Assembly (NCBI GenBank): GCA_016185815.1
Contig: JACPMT010000047.1
Coordinates: forward strand, 1-5,291
Direction: 5' to 3'
DNA: 5,291 nucleotides
From: Candidatus Woesearchaeota archaeon
GTDB taxonomy: Archaea; Nanobdellota; Nanobdellia; Woesearchaeales; GW2011-AR4
The notes below the pieces were generated by a model. It made no database searches. It saw only the letters and a program-made list of their open reading frames with translations, and had not been told where the DNA came from. This document shows, one piece after another, positions 1 to 5,079 of this stretch. Position 1 is the stretch's first letter. Each line of letters opens with the position of its first letter. A program made the translations under genes and the position numbers.

Positions 1-2
1 AA

Positions 3-773
3 GTTGTGCAGGACTGGGCTTCATTTTGGGCCCAGTCGCTGAACGAAGCCGGCATCACCAAGGGGAAAATCTATACTCACTTAGCTCCCATTGCCGATGA
101 GCGCTATCTTTCTCCGCGCCAGATATCAGCGCTCACCGGAGACATTACTGATCCCTCCTTTTCGGCGATCCAGGGGCACGCAGTGCCATGGACGGCGTTT
201 AACGATTACTCGCGTCCGGGATTCAGCGTTTATCCCGTGTTTGGCAAGACCTCTGAAGGAATAGATTCGCTTCTCGTTACCATCCATGACGAATTGAAAA
301 AACAAGGGAATCCCCATTGGGCGCTTTCGGAAGGCAGCGATCTCTCTGGTGAAATGTCCCCGGAAACATACCTTGCGTCACTTTTCAACTATGGCGCCTC
401 GCTTGTGAATATTTTCGGCTGGGAAATTCCCGAGAATGCGGGAGACATGTTCGGCGCCAACGCGGGAAAAGTGGCAAGGAGCAGCGACTCCATTGCGGCT
501 TACAAAAAGTTTTTGAACGGAGAGAAGCTCTTGATTGGAGGAAGTACAGAAACTAATGCAGGAGGCAATGCAACGCCAACTGCATCCGGTGCTTTTGACG
601 CCAAAATACAAAAAATCCAAGGTAACCTTGGGAAATGGCTTGCACAGAATCCCGGAAGACAGGCGGAGATTAATTCGCTTATAGAAAAAATGAATCAGTA
701 CGCCAAAGACGGAAAGCAGAAAGATGCAGAAGGCGTTGCAGACGAGATTTTGGGGATGATTGGAGCGGAATAA
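3..773 (+). CDS. Partial gene: C-terminal part of a putative TIM-barrel glycoside hydrolase-like protein with a helical tail
   Basis: The reading frame is open to the window edge. A GTG at 6 could be a start, but no promoter or ribosome binding site can be seen and the protein begins in mid-domain (QDWASFWAQSLNEAGI), so the true start is probably upstream. Counting from the GTG, residues 1-175 resemble the C-terminal half of a clan GH-A-like barrel: KIYTHLAP at 21-28, FNDYSRPGFS at 65-74, HWALSEGSD at 104-112 with Glu109 as a candidate catalytic acid, and FGWEIPEN at 137-144. A low-complexity Gly/Thr/Ala linker (about 178-196) leads to a charged helical tail (197-255) ending DEILGMIGAE. The hydrolase assignment rests on motif style only; the substrate is unknown. 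GC is high (31 of 60 bases at 61-120) compared with later genes, which may indicate horizontal acquisition. The last 33 coding bases and the stop are repeated at 1423-1460. Confidence 0.6.
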   Translation, partial: VVQDWASFWAQSLNEAGITKGKIYTHLAPIADERYLSPRQISALTGDITDPSFSAIQGHAVPWTAFNDYSRPGFSVYPVFGKTSEGIDSLLVTIHDELKKQGNPHWALSEGSDLSGEMSPETYLASLFNYGASLVNIFGWEIPENAGDMFGANAGKVARSSDSIAAYKKFLNGEKLLIGGSTETNAGGNATPTASGAFDAKIQKIQGNLGKWLAQNPGRQAEINSLIEKMNQYAKDGKQKDAEGVADEILGMIGAE

Positions 774-778
774 TATGC
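741..778 (+). repeat. Direct repeat copy 1 (38 bp, 3' end of the first gene)
   Basis: These 38 bases match 1423-1460 at 36 of 38 positions. They encode DEILGMIGAE, the stop codon TAA, and the five bases TATGC after the stop. The two differences are GAC/GAT (silent, Asp) and ATG/TTG (Met to Leu). Identity stops directly after TATGC. Confidence 0.9.
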
Positions 779-802
779 TATAATCTAACAAAAGTCGAGA
801 AA

Positions 803-814
803 GGTTTATAAATT
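803..814 (+). promoter_or_regulatory. Archaeal TATA box for the membrane protein gene
   Basis: GGTTTATAAATT is a good archaeal TATA box with purines just upstream (GAGAAAGG) that can serve as a BRE. Its centre, near 809, is 29 nt before the ATG at 838, so transcription should start only a few bases before the start codon. Confidence 0.65.
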
Positions 815-837
815 AGAAGTTAAATAAATTTAAATAT

Positions 838-1407
838 ATGAATGAAGGTTTTAAAAATATGGACACAGATTTTAAGCAAGAACTTAAAAAATATTGGTGG
901 CAGTTTTTATTGTTTGCGTTTAGCCATCCATTGGTGGGATTAGTTGCCGTTTGGATAGTCGCTTCAATTGGTTTATTCAAACAGAGAGCTGATGTTGCAG
1001 AACCAACTCTTCTCGGCATCATAGTCTATACTTTACTGTCACTGATTATTTATACCACAATGGTGTATTGGAAGTACCGCAGGATGGACTCGTACAAACT
1101 AACCTTCGACTCATTCTTACAGATACATTTTAAATCTCAGTGGATTTATTTGCCTGGTGCATATTTTACAATAGCTTATATTTTTAGCGCGTTCACTGCA
1201 CTCTATGTGTTTTTGGTCATACCGATATGGATTGTGCTTGCCATAATTTCCAAGATTATATTTCAAAGAGAGTTACGAAAAGGGGAGGATAAAACAAACC
1301 AAGTGCCTACCCAAAAACCCAGCACGGCAAATATTTTGTATTATATTACTGTGGCAATTGTGCTCTTAGGTATTGCAGTTTTACTATACTGGGTCAAAGC
1401 TCCCTAA
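838..1407 (+). CDS. Multi-pass membrane protein of unknown function (189 aa)
   Basis: I do not recognise a family. Hydrophobic segments lie at about residues 21-46, 57-78, 102-142 (long enough for two passes) and 165-186, suggesting four or five membrane helices. A charged patch (KYRRMDSYK, 79-87) and a polar loop (QRELRKGEDKTNQ, 143-155) would lie between them. There is no signal peptide or catalytic motif. The ATG at 838 was chosen because it sits at leaderless distance from the TATA box; an ATG at 859 (residue 8) is the alternative. No Shine-Dalgarno sequence precedes either. The gene is AT-rich, unlike the one before it, and is bracketed by the 38-bp direct repeat. The orphan tail after its stop is in the same reading frame. 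Confidence 0.75.
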   Translation: MNEGFKNMDTDFKQELKKYWWQFLLFAFSHPLVGLVAVWIVASIGLFKQRADVAEPTLLGIIVYTLLSLIIYTTMVYWKYRRMDSYKLTFDSFLQIHFKSQWIYLPGAYFTIAYIFSAFTALYVFLVIPIWIVLAIISKIIFQRELRKGEDKTNQVPTQKPSTANILYYITVAIVLLGIAVLLYWVKAP

Positions 1408-1455
1408 GCCGGAAAACCCGCGGATGAGATTTTGGGGTTGATTGGAGCGGAATAA
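1408..1455 (+). pseudogene. Orphan 3' tail related to the first gene
   Basis: Directly after the TAA of the membrane protein gene, and in the same frame, 15 codons read AGKPADEILGLIGAE followed by TAA. The first gene ends AEGVADEILGMIGAE. There is no start codon or body to go with this tail, so it is best read as the remaining end of a paralogue or duplicated copy. A chance or purely nucleotide-level repeat is unlikely because protein frame, stop codon and post-stop bases are all kept. Confidence 0.6.
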
Positions 1456-1460
1456 TATGC
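1423..1460 (+). repeat. Direct repeat copy 2 (38 bp)
   Basis: Second copy of 741-778, 682 bp downstream, 36 of 38 identical. It lies just before the promoter of the PEBP gene and after the membrane protein gene. Confidence 0.9.
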
Positions 1461-1463
1461 CCA

Positions 1464-1476
1464 AAACCCTTATAAA
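1464..1476 (+). promoter_or_regulatory. Archaeal BRE/TATA promoter for the PEBP gene
   Basis: AAAACCC followed by TTATAAA (1470-1476). The box centre, near 1473, is 31 nt before the ATG at 1504, which predicts a leader of only a few bases and fits the absence of a Shine-Dalgarno sequence. Confidence 0.65.
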
Positions 1477-1503
1477 CTCTAAAATTTATTAAACACACAT
1501 TAT

Positions 1504-2034
1504 ATGAAAATAAAACATTTTGCATTTGTAATTTTAATAACGTTAAGCATTAGTTGTGCTCAACAACAAATTCAACAAACAAATTGGTTGATTGAAATGA
1601 AACTGACAAGCGCTGCATTTGCAAATAATGGAGCTATACCATCAGAATATACTTGCGACGGGAATGACTTAAGCCCGCCATTAAGCATAAGTGACGTTCC
1701 TTCAAATGCAAAAAGTTTAGCTTTGATAAGCGACGACCCTGATGCACCTGTCGGCACATGGGACCATTGGGTAGTTTTTAACATACCTCCAACAACAAAA
1801 GAAATCCCAAAAGGAACTGAGCCAAAAGGCACAGCCGGAAAAAACAGCTGGGGCAGGACTGGTTATGGGGGGCCATGCCCGCCTTCTGGAACGCACAGGT
1901 ATTTCTTTAAGCTCTATGCATTGGATACAATATTAAACCTGCAGGAAGGCTCTGCTAAGAAAGATATTGAAAGTGCAATGCAGGGGCATATAATTGCACA
2001 AACACAGTTAGTTGGATTGTACAAAAGAAAGTAG
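1504..2034 (+). CDS. PEBP-family protein (YbhB/YbcL, Raf kinase inhibitor-like), predicted lipoprotein or secreted
   Basis: A phosphatidylethanolamine-binding protein fold of usual size. The core runs from about residue 32 (MKLTSAAFANNGAIPSEYTC) to the end. Family ligand-pocket motifs are present: SDDPDAP at 76-82, GTWDHWVV at 84-91, and NSWGRTGYGGPCPPSGTHRYFF at 114-135 written here as NSWG, GYGGPCPPSG and THRYFF. Prokaryotic members are small monomeric or dimeric proteins of unclear cellular role; some inhibit proteases or bind lipids. Ahead of the core sits a leader: basic N-terminus (KIKH), hydrophobic stretch FAFVILITLSIS and Cys18 in an SISC context followed by AQQ, resembling a lipobox. 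That suggests export and possibly lipid anchoring. Most cytosolic relatives begin at the equivalent of Met32, so that is an alternative start, but the TATA spacing supports 1504. Confidence 0.9.
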   Translation: MKIKHFAFVILITLSISCAQQQIQQTNWLIEMKLTSAAFANNGAIPSEYTCDGNDLSPPLSISDVPSNAKSLALISDDPDAPVGTWDHWVVFNIPPTTKEIPKGTEPKGTAGKNSWGRTGYGGPCPPSGTHRYFFKLYALDTILNLQEGSAKKDIESAMQGHIIAQTQLVGLYKRK

Positions 2035-2093
2035 TGGCGGGGCACCCATTTAAGCATACATCAAAAGGGTCGCTATATTGTTTTTGATAAAAA

Positions 2094-2103
2094 TTATAAA
2101 TAA
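2094..2103 (+). promoter_or_regulatory. Archaeal TATA box for the LOG-like gene
   Basis: TTATAAATAA, preceded by an A-rich stretch. The centre, near 2098, is 25 nt before the ATG at 2123, so the transcript should be essentially leaderless. An ATG at 2104 opens only five codons and is not a gene start. Confidence 0.65.
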
Positions 2104-2122
2104 ATGAATCTTTCTTTTTAAA

Positions 2123-2653
2123 ATGAAAATCGCAGTCTGCGGACAGTCCTTGCCTCCTTTTGGCAAGGAAACTTTAAAAAAAGCCTATGAAATTGGAAAA
2201 GAGATTGCTATTAATAAGCACATTCTTAGATTTGGCGGATGCTGGGGCTATCCTTATGAAGCTGCAAAAGGCGCTTTTGAAAACAATGGAAAAGCAATGG
2301 CAATTTCTCCTGCAAAAAATAAGGAAGAGCATGCAAATTTTTATAATTTTCCAAATCAGGGTTATACAGAAATCAACTATACAGGTTTGGGGATACCCGG
2401 AAGAAATATTCCGCTTGTTGCTGATTCCGATGCCATAATCGTAATCTCCGGGCAGATTGGCACTTTGAATGAGTTTACAATCGCTTTCCATAAAAAGAAA
2501 ATTATCGGGGTTCTTGAAGGAAGCGGCGGCATAACAAACATTGTGCAGAAAATAGCCGAGATTTGCAAAAAAGTCGGTGAAGAGGACAGGATTGTTTATG
2601 AAAAAGAGCCGAAAAAGTTAATAATGGGATTAAATAATCTGAATAATCAATAG
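2123..2653 (+). CDS. LOG/TIGR00725-like Rossmann-fold protein (SLOG superfamily)
   Basis: A 176-residue single-domain protein resembling the TIGR00725 group and the LOG-type 'lysine decarboxylase-like' proteins. It opens with a beta strand and turn, MKIAVCGQSLPP, has RFGGCWGYPYEAAKGA at 36-51 in place of the GGG.GLM loop, LGIPGRN at 89-95 with Arg94, a strand ADSDAIIVISG at 100-110 and then QIGTLNEF at 111-118, the counterpart of PGGxGTxxE. In this family these loops bind nucleotides; LOG enzymes release cytokinin-type bases from ribotides and others are suggested Moco carriers. The PGG is changed to SGQ here, while GT and Glu117 are kept, so nucleotide binding is likely and the exact reaction unknown. 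It has its own promoter and is followed by tandem hairpins, so it is probably monocistronic. Confidence 0.85.
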   Translation: MKIAVCGQSLPPFGKETLKKAYEIGKEIAINKHILRFGGCWGYPYEAAKGAFENNGKAMAISPAKNKEEHANFYNFPNQGYTEINYTGLGIPGRNIPLVADSDAIIVISGQIGTLNEFTIAFHKKKIIGVLEGSGGITNIVQKIAEICKKVGEEDRIVYEKEPKKLIMGLNNLNNQ

Positions 2654-2656
2654 CAT

Positions 2657-2675
2657 CGAAAATCAAAGATTTTCG
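2657..2675 (+). terminator. Hairpin 1 after the LOG-like gene
   Basis: CGAAAATC (2657-2664) pairs perfectly with GATTTTCG (2668-2675) around an AAA loop. It lies four bases after the stop codon TAG and is probably part of the 3' end of the mRNA or a terminator. Confidence 0.6.
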
Positions 2676-2681
2676 GGCTTT

Positions 2682-2702
2682 CGAAAAAATAAAATTTTTT
2701 CG
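2682..2702 (+). terminator. Hairpin 2 after the LOG-like gene, with T-run
   Basis: CGAAAAAAT (2682-2690) pairs perfectly with ATTTTTTCG (2694-2702), again around AAA. The 3' arm contains six consecutive T, the kind of U-tract at which archaeal RNA polymerase terminates. It is the second of two closely similar hairpins and sits 35 bases before the tRNA. Confidence 0.6.
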
Positions 2703-2706
2703 CAAG

Positions 2707-2716
2707 AATTAAAAAC
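2707..2716 (+). promoter_or_regulatory. Possible TATA-like box for the tRNA
   Basis: AATTAAAAAC lies about 26-27 nt before the first base of the tRNA (2738), the distance expected if transcription begins at or very near the mature tRNA 5' end. The match to a TATA box is weak, in a generally A-rich stretch. Confidence 0.35.
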
Positions 2717-2737
2717 AAAACAAAAACCTTGTTCTCC

Positions 2738-2822
2738 GGGCTCGTGGTCTAACGGCTATGACGTCACCTTCGCATATTTAAGAAAAGGGTGAAGGCTGGG
2801 GGTTCAAATCCCCCCGAGTCCA
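2738..2822 (+). tRNA. tRNA-Ala (anticodon CGC) with a 12-nt anticodon-loop intron
   Basis: Without 12 extra bases the cloverleaf is a standard 73 nt. The acceptor GGGCTCG pairs with CGAGTCC through a G3-U70 wobble, the key alanine identity element. The D arm is GTCT/TGAC with loop AACGGCTA (GG present, U13/U22 unpaired). The anticodon stem is TCACC/GGTGA, the variable loop AGGCT, the T arm GGGGG-TTCAAAT-CCCCC, and the discriminator A at 2822. The anticodon region holds 19 bases instead of 7. Removing 12 after position 37 leaves TTCGCAG, anticodon CGC, which reads GCG (alanine). CCA is not encoded. The next gene's ATG begins at 2824. Confidence 0.88.
2775..2786 (+). other. Predicted tRNA intron (12 nt)
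   Basis: TATTTAAGAAAA interrupts the anticodon loop after position 37, the usual archaeal site. Because A occurs at both edges, shifting the junction one base upstream gives the same mature loop; excising 2776-2787 instead would give TTCGCAT. All keep anticodon CGC. A splicing endonuclease acting on a bulge-helix-bulge-like fold would remove it; the helix is short, so a relaxed motif is expected. Confidence 0.65.
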
Positions 2823-2823
2823 T

Positions 2824-3987
2824 ATGGTTTCCTGCAAATCAATTTATGAGCCAAGGGAAGATAGCACAATGCTAGAAAAATATGTCAGGCAATACTCCAA
2901 AGGCAGAGTGCTTGATGTTGGAACCGGCTCCGGGATACAGGCGATTGCCGCAGCGCAAAATAAGAATGTAATTTCTGTCCTAGCAACGGATGTCCAGAAA
3001 GGAGTTATTGATTACTGCAAAAAATGCATAAAAAACAAAAAAATTAAATTTTTGCAATCCGACTTGTTCAAAAATATAAGGGGAAAATTTGATACCGTCA
3101 TATTCAACCCGCCGTACCTGCCGCAGGAACTAAAACTTAAAGACCTGACAATTGAAGCTGGGAAAAAAGGCTATGAAGTCATTGAAAAATTCCTTGATAA
3201 TGCTAACATTTTTTTAAAATCCGATGGAATCATTCTGATGGTTTTCTCTTCGTTGACTAAAAAGGAAAAAGTGGAGGAATTCATTAAAAACAATCTGCTT
3301 GATTTTGAAGAGCTGGAAAAGCAGCACATTTTTTTTGAGGATATCCATGTTTATTTATTGAGAAAAAATGAATTACTGAAAAAACTGGAGAGTCAAAAGA
3401 TAACAAATATAGAATACTTAACAAAAGGGCATCGTGGATTATTGTATACAGGATTGCATCAACATAAAAAAATAGCCATCAAAACAAAAAATCCCAAAAG
3501 CACTGCATTCGGAAGGATAGAGAATGAAGCAAAATGGCTTAAAAAATTAAACAAGTGCAAAATCGGCTCAAAATTAATATTTTTTGACAAAGATTACCTT
3601 GTTTATGAATATATTGATGGTGATTTTATCATAGATTACGTAAAAAAATCAAATAAACACAGCATCAAAAAAATAATAAAAAAAATATTTAACGAGCTAT
3701 TCATTCTGGACAAACTGAAAATCGACAAGGAGGAGATGCACCACCCTTTAAAGCATATCATAATCAGCAAGAATAAGCCTTTTTTGATAGACTTTGAAAG
3801 AACGCATTTTTCGCAAAATCCCAAAAATGTAACCCAATTCTGCCAGTTCCTGATAAACAGCCAGTTAAATCAAATTCTAAAAGACAAAAAAATGCAGATA
3901 AGCAGGCAGAAAATAATCCAGTTGGCAAAGGTTTATAAAAACAGCCAAAACAAGGAAAATTTTGAAAAAATACTGAAGCAAACATGA
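2824..3987 (+). CDS. Fusion protein: HemK2/Mtq2-like methyltransferase plus COG2112-like predicted Ser/Thr kinase
   Basis: Residues 1 to about 180 form a class I SAM-dependent methyltransferase. YEPREDS at 8-14 is the opening typical of the archaeal/eukaryotic HemK2 (Mtq2) group, DVGTGSGIQA at 31-40 is the SAM loop, ATD at 54-56 follows, and NPPYLP at 95-100 is the amide-methylase motif. Relatives methylate the GGQ glutamine of release factor 1. Residues from about 192 to 387 resemble archaeal kinase-like COG2112 proteins: KGHRGLLYTG at 201-210 (nucleotide loop), Lys220 in KIAIK, Glu235 in a helix-C position, YEYIDG at 261-266 (hinge), EEMHHPLKH at 303-311 (catalytic-loop region), IDFER at 322-326 (metal-binding Asp323) and NPKNVTQF at 332-339. 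The usual HRD aspartate is not seen. The ATG at 2824 gives the normal N-terminus for the family; the next Met (16) would cut YEPREDS. There is no ribosome binding site apart from tRNA sequence. The gene is very AT-rich (14 GC of 60 at 3661-3720). Confidence 0.88.
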   Translation: MVSCKSIYEPREDSTMLEKYVRQYSKGRVLDVGTGSGIQAIAAAQNKNVISVLATDVQKGVIDYCKKCIKNKKIKFLQSDLFKNIRGKFDTVIFNPPYLPQELKLKDLTIEAGKKGYEVIEKFLDNANIFLKSDGIILMVFSSLTKKEKVEEFIKNNLLDFEELEKQHIFFEDIHVYLLRKNELLKKLESQKITNIEYLTKGHRGLLYTGLHQHKKIAIKTKNPKSTAFGRIENEAKWLKKLNKCKIGSKLIFFDKDYLVYEYIDGDFIIDYVKKSNKHSIKKIIKKIFNELFILDKLKIDKEEMHHPLKHIIISKNKPFLIDFERTHFSQNPKNVTQFCQFLINSQLNQILKDKKMQISRQKIIQLAKVYKNSQNKENFEKILKQT

Positions 3988-4970
3988 AGATAAAGAAAAA
4001 TCACTTGTATTTTGGAGTAATTGCTGCAGCTGTTTTAGTTAGTGTATTTTTCTATTATAAAACTCCCAAAGAAAGCCCAGCTGCAGAAAAAGGCGCAATA
4101 AAAGAGTATAGCAATTTCTGGCAGGTTGACAAAAGCGGCTACCTTTCCTACCCGTTGGACAGGGAAACTGTGCTGTTTAACAGGCAGAATTATGGTGAAA
4201 CTGAAAATCTTACAATCAGCAAAATAATCTACCAAAGCAAAAATGGCAACATATACGGCTTATTGGTTCTGCCAAAATCAGCGTCAGAGCTGATGCCAGG
4301 CGTTGTTTTGCTTCCAGGCGCCGGAGTTTCAAAAGAAAGCGAGCTTGGGCTTGCAAAAAAGATTGCAGAGCTCGGAGCTGCGGTGCTCACAATAGACCAA
4401 AGAGGGGTAGGTGAAACTGGCGGCAACCTTAACTCAATCGAGAAGGATTACGTGGATTTTCTGAATGCCAAGGAGCCTGTGCAGCATCTCATGGTTTTTG
4501 ATGCATTAAGGGCTTATGACTTGCTGTACAGCGCCCCTTTTGTTGACCCTGACAGGATAATGATTGCAGGAGAAAGCTTAGGCGGCAGGATAGCCGTTAT
4601 AGCAGCTGCCATAGACAGGAATATCAAAGGCGTGCTGGCTATAAGCTCTTCAGGGCTTGGCTTTGAAGAGACAAATGACACAAGAGTGAACACATTTTTG
4701 CAGTCAATCGATTCCGACCATTACATTTCCCAAATAACCCCAAGGAAGTTGGTGATGATGCACAACCTTCATGACAACATTATCCCAATAAATTCTGCCA
4801 TTAGCACGTACTCACTGGCGCAGCAGCCAAAGAGATTTGTCTTGGTTAATGACACAAGCTGCAACCACGGCTACTGCGACAGCATGCATGATGGATTAGT
4901 TGATGCTTTGGATTACCTGATTGACATAAGGAGCAGGACTTTGGTTGCTATTCCTGATAAGCCGAAATAG
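3984..4970 (+). CDS. Membrane-anchored or secreted alpha/beta hydrolase
   Basis: A signal anchor or uncleaved signal peptide (KIKKNHLYF then GVIAAAVLVSVFFYY, about residues 9-25) is followed by an extracytoplasmic alpha/beta hydrolase domain. Visible elements are the oxyanion strand GVVLLPGAGVSKESE at 106-120, TIDQRGVGETGGN at 136-148, the nucleophile elbow GESLGG at 196-201 with Ser198, the acid loop HNLHDNIIP at 260-268 with Asp264, and His295 in TSCNHGYC. Ser198, Asp264 and His295 would form the triad of an esterase, dipeptidyl-peptidase or acyl hydrolase; the substrate cannot be told. Cys293 and Cys298, its only cysteines, flank the histidine. The start ATG overlaps the stop of the kinase fusion gene (ATGA at 3984-3987), so the two are co-transcribed and probably translationally coupled. 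No clear Shine-Dalgarno precedes it. Confidence 0.9.
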   Translation: MKIKKNHLYFGVIAAAVLVSVFFYYKTPKESPAAEKGAIKEYSNFWQVDKSGYLSYPLDRETVLFNRQNYGETENLTISKIIYQSKNGNIYGLLVLPKSASELMPGVVLLPGAGVSKESELGLAKKIAELGAAVLTIDQRGVGETGGNLNSIEKDYVDFLNAKEPVQHLMVFDALRAYDLLYSAPFVDPDRIMIAGESLGGRIAVIAAAIDRNIKGVLAISSSGLGFEETNDTRVNTFLQSIDSDHYISQITPRKLVMMHNLHDNIIPINSAISTYSLAQQPKRFVLVNDTSCNHGYCDSMHDGLVDALDYLIDIRSRTLVAIPDKPK

Positions 4971-4988
4971 GGGAAACAAATACATACC

Positions 4989-4999
4989 TTTATATATAA
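4989..4999 (+). promoter_or_regulatory. Archaeal TATA box for the zinc-ribbon gene
   Basis: TTTATATATAA is a strong TATA box, preceded by ACC. A start site about 25 nt downstream falls near 5017-5020, giving an mRNA leader of about 60 nt before the ATG at 5080. Confidence 0.65.
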
Positions 5000-5067
5000 C
5001 CTCTGCATACTTACCTATGGTACATCGGAATTGCTATTTCTAGTAAATTTCGTGTAACTAATTAATA

Positions 5068-5073
5068 CGAGGG
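5068..5073 (+). promoter_or_regulatory. Ribosome binding site of the zinc-ribbon gene
   Basis: CGAGGG, six bases before the ATG at 5080, matches the anti-Shine-Dalgarno end of 16S rRNA (GAGG core). It is the only clear Shine-Dalgarno in the window and it favours the ATG at 5080 over the in-frame ATG at 5110. Confidence 0.6.
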
Positions 5074-5079
5074 AAGAAC

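Noticed and set aside
378..791. A 137-residue - strand ORF opposite the first gene
   Set aside because: It is the shadow of the coding strand of a recognisable protein; its translation is a Cys/Phe-rich sequence without motifs.
741..1460. An insertion sequence or integron cassette bounded by the 38-bp repeats
   Set aside because: There is no transposase, integrase or inverted terminal repeat, and the repeat is protein-coding sequence; kept only as a rearrangement finding.
2104..2121. ATG at 2104 as a start for the LOG-like gene
   Set aside because: It runs into a stop after five codons and is in a different frame.
2187..2438. An 83-residue + strand ORF inside the LOG-like gene
   Set aside because: It is out of frame within a well-supported gene, has no promoter or ribosome binding site, and its translation resembles no family.
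2174..2491. A 105-residue - strand ORF opposite the LOG-like gene
   Set aside because: Antisense shadow of a motif-bearing gene with no promoter of its own.
2657..2702. A CRISPR repeat pair
   Set aside because: The two palindromes differ in sequence and length, have no regular spacer, and are explained better as hairpins.
2738..2822. tRNA-Val, suggested by the GTGGTCTA D-arm
   Set aside because: The anticodon loop gives CGC and the acceptor has G3-U70, both alanine features.
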